Shown piece after piece: positions 11,230 through 22,660 of a stretch of DNA of 64,000 nucleotides. This stretch comes from Welwitschia mirabilis. Lineage: Eukaryota; Gnetophyta; Gnetopsida; Welwitschiales. The notes below the pieces were generated by a model. It worked only from the letters and a program-made list of their open reading frames with translations. It did no database searches and had not been told where the DNA came from. Both the position numbers and the translations under genes were made by a program. Each line of letters starts with the position of its first letter. Positions within the stretch are counted from its first letter, which is position 1. The stretch lies in the NCBI GenBank assembly GCA_051453625.1, contig JBOZIK010000001.1, positions 149,194,847-149,258,846 of the forward strand. The letters run 5' to 3'.

Positions 11230-11430
11230 GTTTATTTCCATGGTGTTCTACTAAAAGGGCCCTAGAGAAATAATTGACGTTCTAGTACATTATCTTTTGG
11301 GAGTGTGATATGGTAGCTATGAAGACTCCACCCAGGGGATAGTTGGTTATGATTAGCTTTTTACCTATAGTTCTCTTCTCCTGTGGTAGTGATTGCACCT
11401 CCCTCATCATGAAGAATAGTGTCTCTTAAC
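11230..11430 (+). repeat. Conserved post-integrase block, copy 2 (element A)
   Basis: The block starts about 300 bases after integrase. Its landmarks 'ggtagctatg', 'ggtagtgattgcacctccc' and 'tcatcatgaagaa' align with 44785-44950 in element C and with the complement of 17996-18135 in element B. It is non-coding. Its recurrence at the same place in separate elements shows it belongs to the retrotransposon. Confidence 0.75.
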
Positions 11431-14400
11431 ACTTAATTAAAGGGATTAAAGAAGGAAGAGAAATAAATAAGAAGAAAAATAAAGAGCACTTAAAAATTTC
11501 TATGAGTACCTTGATGAGCATCTCTTCATAATTAATTACTTCTAAATATATTATCTTTTAAGAATTATGTCACATATATCTTTCATATTAATTAGTCTAA
11601 CAATTATCCTATGTGGATCTTATTAGATTTGCATCTAGAATAAAAGGTACCAACCTTTTTCATGTTATTTAAATCCATTTTTTACATACTTTAATAGTTA
11701 AGTTAGAAATTTTTAAAAATAAATTGCATTCTCTTAAAGTTCTCATTAGGTTTAATTCTTTAGTTAAGTCAAGTTATCCATCATAAACTCTATGCATTTC
11801 ATCATTTAACTACTGGCCTTGGAAAATATTCTAAACATGTTAGGGCTTAGTTTTTTTTTTCATTTCATCATCAATTATCTAATTGCAAGCTTCATTTTTT
11901 ATGTCTTTAGCATCTCATGAGCCATTTTTACCTCAAATTTTTGCTATACCTAAGTCTTTTGAAACCTTTCTAACATCTGACTACTTTACTTCAAATTTTA
12001 GATTTATCTTATACATGTACCTTTAAAAAGCCTAGTATGCCATATGTTGTTTCCATGAAAGATGTCACAACACTCTTTAGTTAACTGTCATACCTATTGT
12101 CATCACCATAACAACATGCATGACACTCAATTTTACTTTTTGTCAAATTCAGTATATGATTCTCCATCCTCACCCTCCTCATGGTCAGAAAACTTGAAGC
12201 ACTTAAATTTAAATGACTTTAAAATTGAGAAATCATCTAAACCATCAAATTTTCTTATACCTTTCCATTAGGCCCTGTTAAATGCTATTTTTGGCTAATT
12301 GGAAAAATTCATCTCTCTTACTAGATCCTTCATAGATTACTTATCATGGATCCATGATTTCTTATCAACTTTGAGCCTATTTTAAACAAACTTTTTAAGT
12401 CTTATCTTCATCATATTAGCATTTTCATAATTCCTAAGCACAATGTTAAATTTCATAAAAACTAAGTTTATGATAAAAATGCCCTCCATTATTAAGGTTC
12501 AACTTTAAAATATAGGCTCGATTAGAATTCTAGAAGGTTTTCATTTAGTACATCATTTCCATAACATCCAAGATGATGACTATAATTTTTGTCTTGGGTT
12601 TTTTTTTTTTTATGATCATGCTGTTTGTCATTGGCATAACCTTGCGAATAATACAAATGTCATGGCCTATGTTGTCCCCATGACATGAGGGATGACAGAG
12701 CAATATATTTTCTATATGTCATATTTTCTTCCTCATTTTCAAACCAAATCTTATGCCACTCATTTCCTCTAATTTATCTCAGGTGCCTCACTTATCTATG
12801 GCCTTTGAAGCTATCAATCTTATACAATTTAGTTATGTTTCATCAAAATGAAGTAGTTCTTCACTTTTTTTATTATTTAAAATTTCTCAATTTTCCTCAT
12901 TTCTTTCATTCTAGGTCACATCTGATGACTCCTTTCCATACTCGCCTATATATTTTGGCTAATCTATGCTTAGAAACTTATGGAATCAAATTTTATCCAC
13001 TAGATTCAAAGGTATAAGTATTTTCTCCTAAAATTTTATTTTTTTCATTTTTTGGAGTTTTTTGCTCATCAAACACTCAATTTGTTGTAGTTTTTGAAAT
13101 GTTAGGTGTCAAATTAATTCTTGATTCATTAGTTGTAGTTTGGTTCTTACAAGAGATAATTTGGTTTCCTATACATAAATTTATGAATATTTTTTTCATT
13201 TCTCTTAGAAAGGCACATATCTATTTTGTGAATTTCTTTATGTAGTACATAGATGCATCCTCTTCTTGAATCCACACATGCTCTACCACTGCCCAAGCAG
13301 TAGAACAATGGGAGTGATAGGCTATTCTATAGAAGTGAAGGCATAGCCTTGCCTCTATCATTTACTAGAGGCAGATGCACTTCGAGGACTATATTCCGAG
13401 GTTTGAACTGAACTTAGAACATCCACTAGAGGATCTCGGTATTTGAATCTAGTTATTACATGCTTATGGATATTACTATAAGGTGATGAATATTTAGTTT
13501 TACTAGACATTTAAGGTTATCTTAGTTACCAGGGAGGACAACTCACATTATGACTAGATTAGAGCCATGGTATAAGGATGTCACATATACATTAATCCAT
13601 AGCACATCACAGTAGTCATAGAAGATCTCAGAGATGGGGATAGGATTGATCTTCATGGGGATAATTTAGAGAAGTTTACCTATGTCATCTAGCTAGAGTT
13701 ATCATATCACGTAGGTGATGATCGATAAGGGATAGCTATGATATATTTACCTTCGTATTACTATATCCTTTACTAAGCCATTATTTATAACATAACTTTA
13801 GATTGTTATTACTCACATGCTATGTTTTCCTATCTTTAGATTTAATCCCTTATTTGTCATGGACAGAGGATGGACTTAGTTACCTTCATTTAGCATCAAT
13901 TAAGATGGATGCCCACCCAGTGTCCATTTTCTACCATTACCTATCCGTATCTACTGAGTACTCTCTGTTGATGAGTTGAGATCCCCATTTTAGCAGAGAC
14001 CCTTACTTAATCCACATGTTAGCTAATGATACCTATTTTAGATGATTGAGAATAAAGATCATTGGTATGGTTTCATTAGCTCTTAGTGAGGTACCTGTAG
14101 CACAACCACCTCCTCCTGGATAGCCTTAGCCAATTAGAGGCATCACACTGGATTAGTTTACAATATTACTAGGAGGAATGGATTAAATATTATCTTCATA
14201 GATATAAGTTCTTCATGCCACTATTTCCACATGACCTGATTAGTTAGAGGCATGTGTTTGCACTATAGAGGAGAAGGTTTAAGCTACCTTGGAGAGGGTG
14301 ATCGATATTCAGTAGAATACTTCAGTAGGCATCCCTAAGGTGGTTCATGTCCATCATGATGTGACCACGTCTAGCCTATGAGAGCACATCTCTCATTACT

Positions 14401-14749
14401 TTTCAGATATTAAGGAGCCTATCATTAAGCCACCTATGGAGATAGGTGGTAAAAGAGACACCGATATAGAGGTTGAGTTCCTATCCTCTCCACACAAGGA
14501 TGCATTATTATTGATGTATTCCTATCATTAGAGTTATAAATAAATTATGCTACTTTCATTATTGTACTCAGGCATATTATTTTTAAACTGGTAATCGATA
14601 TCTATGTAATGCTTATTTGATGATGACTTATTTTTATCTTAAATTACAAGCTTGTATAGACATGCAATGTAATTTTTAATTGGCTTTCCATAATTTGGCA
14701 TTACAAAGTTCTCTTTTGCTTTGTTTGTTAAGGAACTAACAAAATGCTA
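11431..14749 (+). other. Element A: 3.3-kb tail between integrase and 3' LTR, no intact ORF
   Basis: Athila elements carry a third region downstream of pol that in some members encodes an envelope-like protein, and this interval is in that position. Translation is broken everywhere. The longest open stretches (12062-12271 and 12685-13017) show no family I know. The part 13250-14530 is visibly richer in G and C and the best candidate for a former third gene. Dyad motifs TGTYRT-N4-ATGACA occur, for example at 12670-12685. I can assign no function. Confidence 0.5.
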
Positions 14750-14761
14750 GATGGGGGACTA
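14750..14761 (+). other. Polypurine tract of element A
   Basis: The sequence agatgggggact lies directly before the LTR start TGTTGCAATC at 14762. The equivalent tracts before the LTRs at 31664 and 48493 are 'aagtgaaggtct' and 'aagtggaggc'. In LTR retrotransposons this RNase H-resistant tract primes plus-strand DNA synthesis. The match in position among three LTRs supports the call. Confidence 0.7.
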
Positions 14762-15953
14762 TGTTGCAATCCCAAATTGTCATATTTTAATAAGGTAATT
14801 GATGATGTTTTGTATAAAATATGGACTCAATTTAGTCATTTTTAGGATTTTGTTGTGAACCAATATAATAATTCCATTATGATCTTAAGTGCCATATTTT
14901 CATCCATAAAATTAGGAATTCAACCAAGGAATAAGTGGATAAAAGAGTGGAAGAAAAGACAAAGAAATTGACTATCAATCTTGATGTCATCCTCATGACA
15001 GAGGGCATAACCACATGGATAAAGACATTTAAAGTAGGCTTTGAAAGGATGATTTGGTGAGGTTGACATAACAAGTTGACATAGCAGTCATGCTTTGTGT
15101 CATCCCCATGACATAGGATACGACATATCCATTAACCTTTAAATTCAATTCCTAATGAGCTTATGTGGTAACTTGTAATAGGGTGATGAAAGTATAGCAT
15201 ATGAGATGTCATTCCAATGACAACATTGACATGATAGTACCATAACCTCTTCCTAATCAAGTTAATTAAGGTATAGTTTATGCCTAATGATACCTCTTCA
15301 CCTGTACCAACCTTTTTGATCTGTGACCACTATAGGAAAACTATAAAAACCCCCATTTAACATTATTTAATCATCTTTTGGCATTGGAGTATTGGTGATA
15401 AAGGCATCCAAAGAGTCAAGGGTCCATTTTAGCATAGGAGAGATCATTCTTGGTGATTAGTCTATGCTTCTGAGATTGAGGAATCACTGTCTTACTGAGG
15501 TGTTTGTAAAACATTCCATTTATTTAATAAAATTTCTTTGTTCTTTAATTCTTATTATTTCTCTTATGGATTGTGTTGAAGTTTTATTAATGCTATTTCC
15601 TATATTAATTTTGAATTAAATATAGATCATAAAAGCTGAATTTAGATGACAACAACTTAGAAACTTGGTTATCATAGGCTTGCATTTTCATTTCTCTTTC
15701 ATTCTTGCATTGCACATTAGAATAGTTGCATTGTCAATTTCCATTTTTTGCATTACAAAAAAACAAAATTTATCGAAAATATTGGACTAAAATTTAAGTG
15801 TTTATTCCTTCATATTTATGTTCTTGATTAGTAACTCATCTTATGCTCTCTAGATTATGACATTCATTAGTTGGATTACTCTATACTAATCCTAGTTACA
15901 ATTCTATTATTTCTATAATTGATTATTTTTAAAGTTCAATTTAGGCAACCAAC
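14762..15953 (+). repeat. Element A: 3' LTR (about 1.19 kb)
   Basis: It begins TGTTGCAATC after the polypurine tract and ends ggcaaccaaca. Its internal landmarks line up with the LTRs at 31664-32881, 36797-38067 and 48493-50261. A TATA-like tataaaaa sits at 15342 on the plus strand. Three copies of the dyad TGTCAT-N4-ATGACA lie upstream of it (14985-15000, 15098-15113, 15207-15222). No matching 5' LTR for element A is seen in the expected place to the left, so A is 5'-truncated or rearranged. Confidence 0.75.
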
Positions 15954-17059
15954 AATATTCTTGGACCTTTATGATCATAAATTTATGATATATAAGTCCA
16001 TTACTTACCTAAAACATAAGATATTAGTTAACAATGAATTAATTCTATTACCTATTCCAGCTTAATACATTTAAGACATCTTTACTTAAGACATCTTTAA
16101 TTTCTTGGATGTCTTTAATCAATTGATTTTATAGTTTAGAATCTAATCATTTTTATAAGATCATGTCTTTGGATATCCATCATGATCTTGTTCCTTTCAA
16201 TATCTAATGCACCTATAATAACATGTATACATAAATTCAAAAAATATTTGACAAGTAGAATAATTAAAACTAGATTTTTTAACAACACATCTTCATCTTC
16301 TACCACAATTTTTCTAATAATACGCTTATCAAAAAAAAATGATAGTATTAATTTTTATTATTAGTAAAATAAGATTTCCATAATTGTAAGCATAAGAAAT
16401 ACATAAAACTACTATGATGATTAATTAAACTTGCTAACAAGGCCTTAATTCCTTAGTGAAAATGTTAATTTTTGTGTGTTATCAAGGACTATTATTAATA
16501 ATATTATCTTTACTTCCAATATAAAACTCAACATTTTCATTATTTGTTAAGGCAAACATAAAATAAGAAAAATAAATAAAAGGTACATTTATAGTCTTAA
16601 GGTAATTAACATGTCTATTCTACATCATAAGTACAACTTTAGCATTAAGTAAAAATGTTAGTATAGTTAATATCAAAATTAAAGTAAAATAACATTTTAA
16701 AATAAGATTAATATTTATTCTCTTACTAAATATAATAATTAAAGTTCCAAAAATAGGTATGTGTAGTTGTTTACTATTCCACTATTGGTAATACATCACA
16801 TATGCATATTATCCTAAAAGTGCAACATGAGTGTACCTAACATTATAAATTTAATATTTAAATTAAAAATTTAAACAAAGAAAAAACTTTAAAATAAGAA
16901 GNNNNNNNNNNNNNNNNNNNNNNNNNNNNNNNNNNNNNNNNNNNNNNNNNNNNNNNNNNNNNNNNNNNNNNNNNNNNNNNNNNNNNNNNNNNNNNNNNNN
17001 NTTTAAAATTTATCAATCTTTGCTTAATATCTTAGAAAAATGCTTAAAATAATGTCCAT
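15954..17059. other. Unassigned AT-rich DNA between elements A and B, with a gap
   Basis: I recognise no coding domain on either strand. The 60-codon frame at 16182-16364 looks like a chance frame in low-complexity AT sequence. A 100-N gap occupies 16902-17001; its flanks are not duplicated. The interval is either the site into which element A inserted or a truncated part of element B's 3' side. Confidence 0.5.
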
Positions 17060-17995
17060 GCACACCCCCGATAGATGAAGGAAGACATCCTGGATTAATA
17101 GAGTAAAAAGGATAACTGTCATCCTATCTATCATGGAGATAGTAGACATGAGATAATAGTGATTAAATGAAATGTTTGAAAAGATAGGAGAAACTTAAAA
17201 AAGTCTAAAATTAAGAAAGCAAATAAAAAGTAGTAAGAAATAGAAAAAGAAGGTAAAGAGTGAAGAATTATCCTTGAAAAAAATGACCATGGTGTAAATA
17301 GACTTATAGAAAAAAGGGTTAAAAAGAAGAAAATGCACTAGGTAGAAGGAAGAAATGCTCAGAAGAACTCTTGAAAAGTGCTCAAACTCAAAATATTTAA
17401 AAAAGTAAGAAGTAAAACTCAAATCTTATCATCGTCACCTGTCAAGAAGAGAATCAATAACCCTCATGAATAGAAGCTAAAAGTAAAAGCAAGAGGAAAT
17501 AACTAAATATCAATAACCCTCATGAATAGAAGCTAAAAGTAAAAGTAAGAGGAAATAACTAAATAGTTACATCCATAATATTACTCTGAAAAAGTATAAA
17601 ATGACTTCAAAAGACCTAATTAAAATAGCTAAAAAAATGAAAATGGACAACTAGAAAAAAAAAATAAAATTGTTTACTTATCCTAAATTCTAACCTAACA
17701 AATTCCCTTGGTAACAAGTATAAACTTACCTAATTTAAAATGCATGGTAGTATATAAAAATTTATAAAGTACCATTTGAATTAGCAATGATTATGATGAT
17801 GTCAAGTATGTCTAATGATAAGATAAAAAGTTCAAAAAACATAAAGTTACTAGATCACATATTAAAATGACACTAGAATCCAAAAAAGTAGAATGATCAT
17901 GTGGAATAACTATATGCAAAAGAAGTTTTGAAAAAAAGCAATACCTCTGATGATACCAAGGACACAATTGATCTCATAGCCTCAAAGTAAAACTT
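17060..17995 (-). other. Element B: 3' tail fragment
   Basis: Read on the minus strand it follows the post-integrase block of element B. It contains phrases resembling the tail of element C near 45900-46000, such as 'gatgacagttatcc' against 'gatgacagtgt'. No reading frame is supported. Expected further tail and 3' LTR of element B are not found to the left, so B is truncated here. Confidence 0.45.
17453..17564. repeat. Near-perfect tandem duplication, 2 x 56 bp
   Basis: The unit starting atcaataaccctcatgaata at 17453 is repeated at 17509. The two copies differ at a single C/T position. In a region where other repeats have diverged strongly this is a young duplication, probably from replication slippage. 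Confidence 0.9.
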
Positions 17996-18135
17996 TATTC
18001 TACCATGATGAGGAAAGTGCAACCACTGTTAGAGAAGTAAGAACCTACATAGCATGTTTAACTAACCCTCTAGTGAAGTTATCACAACTATCATATTATA
18101 CTATAAAATGCCCCTCTTAAGAAAATTTGCCCTAA
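17996..18135 (-). repeat. Conserved post-integrase block, copy 3 (element B)
   Basis: On the minus strand it carries 'gaggggcattttatagta', 'atgatagttgtgataac', 'cttacttctctaacag' and 'gcactttcctcatcatgg', matching element C at 44785-44950 and element A. It lies 3' of element B's integrase, separated from it by the TC microsatellite. It is non-coding. Confidence 0.8.
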
Positions 18136-18215
18136 TGCACTTATGATAGGACATCTTAATGATCATGTTTTTAGTTTAGATATGAAAGAGCATGATATTT
18201 ATTACTTTTCTTTCT

Positions 18216-18241
18216 TTTCTTCCCTCCCTCTCTCTCCCTCC

Positions 18242-18311
<70 letters not shown>

Positions 18312-18865
18312 CNNNNNNNNNNNNNNNNNNNNNNNNNNNNNNNNNNNNNNNNNNNNNNNNNNNNNNNNNNNNNNNNNNNNNNNNNNNNNNNNNNNNNNNN
18401 NNNNNNNNNNNNNNNNNNNNNNNNNNNNNNNNNNNNNNNNNNNNNNNNNNNNNNNNNNNNNNNNNNNNNNNNNNNNNNNNNNNNNNNNNNNNNNNNNNNN
18501 NNNNNNNNNNNNNNNNNNNNNNNNNNNNNNNNNNNNNNNNNNNNNNNNNNNNNNNNNNNNNNNNNNNNNNNNNNNNNNNNNNNNNNNNNNNNNNNNNNNN
18601 NNNNNNNNNNNNNNNNNNNNNNNNNNNNNNNNNNNNNNNNNNNNNNNNNNNNNNNNNNNNNNNNNNNNNNNNNNNNNNNNNNNNNNNNNNNNNNNNNNNN
18701 NNNNNNNNNNNNNNNNNNNNNNNNNNNNNNNNNNNNNNNNNNNNNNNNNNNNNNNNNNNNNNNNNNNNNNNNNNNNNNNNNNNNNNNNNNNNNNNNNNNN
18801 NNNNNNNNNNNNNNNNNNNNNNNNNNNNNNNNNNNNNNNNNNNNNNNNNNNNNNNNTCTCTCTCT

Positions 18866-18936
<71 letters not shown>
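18216..18936. repeat. Long (TC)n / (GA)n microsatellite interrupted by a 544-N gap
   Basis: Pure TC dinucleotides run on both sides of the gap (about 18248-18312 and 18857-18936), with imperfect TCCC-rich sequence at the left edge. The gap (18313-18856) is therefore most likely more of the same repeat that could not be assembled. Open frames of Ser-Leu or Arg-Glu through this region are artefacts of the repeat. Confidence 0.95.
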
Positions 18937-18938
<2 letters not shown>

Positions 18939-19254
18939 CATGACCAAGTACTTATCAAGATAAAAGTAAAGTAATGAGATAAAAAAAGTAAGAACATGTA
19001 ATACCAACTAATTACTCATACCATTGAAAGAGAATAAAAATAACCAAGACATATTCCTTTTGAATGAACTTTATAGACATACAAATATCTTAAGATTGGG
19101 TGAATCCAATCTTATCATCTTAAAATGCTCAAGTAAATGATTACTAATAATGGTAACTTTATAAAGTATACATAAGTCAAGTTAAGTGATAGCATGATGT
19201 ATACTTAAGGAATGAGTTAATAAGGAATTTAAATAATGACAAGAGGAAGGTTCT
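18937..19254. other. Short unassigned interval between the microsatellite and integrase of element B
   Basis: The sequence is AT-rich with no recognisable domain. On the minus strand it would be the region just 3' of integrase. Confidence 0.4.
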
Positions 19255-20345
19255 CCTAATTGAGAGGACCTTCCAAGACAAGTGGTTCTATGATGTTCAC
19301 AGTTTCCTTAGAAGATGGCTTATAAATTTTTAACCTTTATCCATTAACTTTTTGAATTTCTCTAGTGTTTGGATTAGAGATTTTAACTGAGCCATTTAAA
19401 TGTATTTTTTCTATAATATAAGAATCTAATCATTTAGAAGTTAACCTTTTTATGTGAAAGGTGTACTTAGGTGTTAGATAAAAGGATATGTAGACTAATA
19501 TCAAATTGCTTATGAATTATTTTTTTATCATGTTTGAATTTGAGTTGGACTTTATAAATGAGTTGATAATGTATGGCATGAGTACGATTTTTATCTAAAT
19601 GGTTATGTTAGGCTAATAGAGTTCTAATATTTTCATCTAAGTCTACAAGGTTAAGTTTATGAATGGCTTAATAAGAGTTATAACCAACATTAACTAGCAA
19701 GACACAAACATTTTCATACACAAGTTCAAATCATGAGAAATCTAGAGAATTATACTAAGTATTACAGTAAGCCTAAAGAACATCATTAAGTTTAGAGAAT
19801 TATGTTTTCTTATTAACAAAGACTAAGTTTTTGAGAATCTTTTTAATTTCTTTATTTTCATTTTCAGCTTGATCATTAGTTTTAATACCAATGGATAAAA
19901 GATATTTTTGAAAAAATTGATTAGTGAAATAACTTTTTGAATTGCTAATTATTATTCTAGAAAAACCAAGCCTTTGAAAGATATAAGTTTAGACAAATTT
20001 GCAAATAGTTCAGGCATCATTCTTGGTAGTAGGAATATTTTCAATTCACTAACATAATCAATGATTACTAGGATGTAATTTTTATTATGAAAAGGAAATT
20101 TGATAGGGAATATAAAGTCAATCCCTTAATAATCAAAAGGTTCACATTTAAGCATAGGTTTAAGGGGAATATTTTGAGAATGAGTTAGGCTATCATAACA
20201 TTGACATATACCACACTTTCTAGCAATGTTAAATGAATACTTGAAAAGGGTGGACCAATGAAAACCAAAGTGAAGAATTTTCATGATGGTCTTTTAACCA
20301 CTAAAATGTTCCCCACATATCCTACCATGGTAAAGTTTTAGGATT
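19255..20345 (-). pseudogene. Element B: integrase, degenerate
   Basis: Minus-strand translation in several frames gives an HHCC-like finger (FNIARKCGICQC at about 20220), CEPFDYxGIDFIFPI, NYILVIIDYVSE, FELVYENVCVLLVNVGYNSY and a C-terminal HKQFDISLHILLSNTKVHLSHK. The order and wording parallel the integrases of elements A and C. The first catalytic Asp (IIDY) is present but the second and third positions are lost. Frameshifts and stops are frequent. Confidence 0.85.
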
Positions 20346-21180
20346 TCTATGCTTTTCCATTTATACATACACTTACATAGGATTTAGTCTTTACATATTC
20401 TATAAAGATGGGGTTCATTTCACTCATAGTCACCAATTTTGTGAAGAAAAAATTTGCATCAGTTATGATTCCAATGCTAAGGTGATTTCATAGTAATAAG
20501 ATATTTCATAATATCAGCATACCAAGGAGTGGGATTAGTAGAAGAAATGGCATAAAGTTACTCAATGGTAAATAGTTATTCATCTATAAAAGAGTAATTT
20601 ATGGGAAGTTCATCATGACAAAAACAAAGTTGAGATAAGTAAGCTACAATGATATTATGTTTTCAGCTTTATTGATGATGATAAGATTAAATTCTTGCAT
20701 GAGAATGATCCATCAAATAAGTTCAGTACTAGAATTGCTTTCAGTCAATAGTAAGTATATAGCTGCATGATCAATGTAAACATTGATGTAAAAATCAAGA
20801 ATATAATATCAAAGATGCTCAATGCAAAAGATGATAACCAGAATTTCACTCTCAGTAGTAGTGTAGTTAGATTATGCTTGGAAGAAATTTATACTAAGAT
20901 AGATATGACTTAAAATCATTTTCATGTTTTTGACTAAGAACCTCACCCACAACAATGTTGCTTTCATTACACATTAGTTTAAAATCTTTATTCCAATTGG
21001 GACCCATGATAATACATTCAAAATTAATGTTTTTATTAAGTGTATTAAACAAAAGTTGACATGAATTATTATAATTAATATTAACATATTTTTTAATTAA
21101 TGAGTAAGGTGTTTTATAAATTTGACATAATTATGAATAAAACAATGATTGAGTTTAGCATGACCAAGAAATGATCTAAC
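20346..21180 (-). pseudogene. Element B: RNase H domain and connection, degenerate
   Basis: Translation near 20700-21000 gives NESNIVVGEVLSQKHENDFK, then LDFYINVYIDHAAIY and MQEFNL, the RNase H region seen also in elements A and C. The normal CDASD motif is decayed to NESN. Frames change at least twice. Confidence 0.8.
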
Positions 21181-21930
21181 TTATTTGACACTAGTTGGAG
21201 GGCTAATATTTTTAATAATGTCAAATTTTTTAGGGTTTATCTTAATCCCTTCCTTTAGAATATAGTAACCTAAACCAATTCCATGGTTGATAAGGAAAAA
21301 AAGCTTTTCCCAACTCAAATGTAAGCCACTCACTATACATCGATCTAAAACTTTCTCTAATCCTTCTATAGTTTGTTCAAAAGTTATACCAAAGATGGAG
21401 AATTCATTCATAAAAATTTTAATAGATTCATCTATAATGTCAAAAAAGTTTCCCATCATTTCTTATTAGAAAGTTACATTCTAGGGGAATTACAAAGTCT
21501 AAAGGACATTTGTCTAAAGTCAAAGGTTTTAAAGGATGAGGTAAAGGTGATTTTAGCATAATCCTCATTTGCTATGTAAATTTGATGATAGCCACTATAG
21601 CAATCAAGAAGATAGTAGTAGGTATGGCCTTGGATTCTCTCAAGTACTTGATTAAGAAAGGTAAAATGGAAATCATCCTTTTTAGTAACCTCATTAAGTT
21701 TTTTAAAATCAATGCACATTTTCCATTTTCCTCCTTTTCTTAGAACTACTGTAAAAAGGCTAACCAACTTAGTATTCGATATAGCATATATGATTCTTGC
21801 ATCCATAAGTTTAATAATTTCATCTTTAACTATTTGCTTAAGGGCTAGGTTAAGCTTTTTTATGGTTTTGTGATAGGTCTAGCATTATCCTTAAGGTAAA
21901 ATTTATCTTGGACTAGGAAAAGAGGGATGG
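21181..21930 (-). pseudogene. Element B: reverse transcriptase, degenerate
   Basis: Two open stretches preserve much of the domain. 21474-21806 reads DARIIYAIS, KWKMCIDFKKLNEVTKKDDF, FLNQVLERIQGH, LLDCYSGYHQI and MSFRLCNSP. 21181-21459 reads IFMNEFSIFG, LHLSWEKLFFLINHGIGLGY and ILKEGIKINPKKFDIIK. The catalytic FMDD is changed to FMNE. A frameshift and stop near 21465 separate the halves. Wording such as LSWEKxxF and GIGLGY is typical of the Athila/Tat RT clade. Confidence 0.95.
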
Positions 21931-22280
21931 CAACTAAGTCTTTATGAGTCAAAGTCACTTATTGTCAAGGGTTTCTTTAAATTATCAAAAATAAAAATAT
22001 ATTTTAAACCTTAGGATAATTTCTTTAATTTTATATTAGGATTTTGATTTATCATCTTATCTATCATGGGAATGGCAATATAAAAAAATGTTTTCTAATA
22101 AGTAAATATGTTGAGTTTCTCCCCAGTCGACATATTCTTCATGCTTAAACTCAAGATAGTATGTTTTAGTTTGGTTATTATACAAAGTTGGTTTATGTAG
22201 CATTATCAATCTCTCCTCAATTGCTTGATGTTGTAAAAATAAGGTTATTTTAAGTTCTTTTTCTAGGTTAAACTCATCTT
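21931..22280 (-). pseudogene. Element B: protease-RT linker, degenerate
   Basis: This is the expected position of the poorly conserved linker between protease and RT. Element A has an equivalent stretch at about 7860-8385. No motif is strong enough to define on its own and stops are frequent. Confidence 0.5.
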
Positions 22281-22660
22281 TTATGTCCTTTTTAGTAGCA
22301 TCAAAAACCTAAATGGTAAATTTTTATTGTCTATGTGACATTTTATAATCCCAATTCGTGTGTCAACAACACAGTGAATAGTTGCATAAAAGGCTCTTTC
22401 TAAAAGTAGTGGATAATCTTTATCATGTTCTATCTCGATGATAACCACATTTATGGGTGAATGCTTCCTCAATTTGGATGACTAAATCTTTAATAATCAC
22501 TAATGATTTCTTAAATGAAGTATCAGCCAAATCCAAGATAATCCATGTAAGTTCTATTCTGTCTTCCAACCTAAGTCTTTTACATATATGAAGAGGCATG
22601 ATGTTGACACTAGCTTCTATGTTAATTAAATATTTTCAAATTCTTTTATTTCTTTTAATG
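22281..22660 (-). pseudogene. Element B: aspartic protease, degenerate
   Basis: Minus-strand translation gives LINIEASVNIMPLHICKRLR (active site DxGAS decayed to NIEAS), then LADTSFKKSLVIIKDLVI. After a frameshift it reads VVIIEIEHDKDYPLLLERAF, TIHCVVDTRIGIIKCHI and DNKNL. This matches the proteases of elements A, C and F. The active-site Asp and Gly are lost. Confidence 0.9.

Noticed and set aside
12062-13017. Two open frames (69 and 110 codons) in the tail of element A as small genes
   Set aside because: No recognisable domain, low-complexity His/Phe/Ser bias, and the interval is the decayed tail of a retroelement.
17195-17422. 75-codon Phe-rich minus-strand frame as a membrane peptide
   Set aside because: It is the complement of an A-rich stretch (AAG/AAA runs give Phe/Leu); no start context or relatives in the other elements.
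18143-19007. Long open frames of 245-278 codons on both strands
   Set aside because: They are translations of the TC/GA microsatellite and of N bases; every frame is open because the dinucleotide has no stop.
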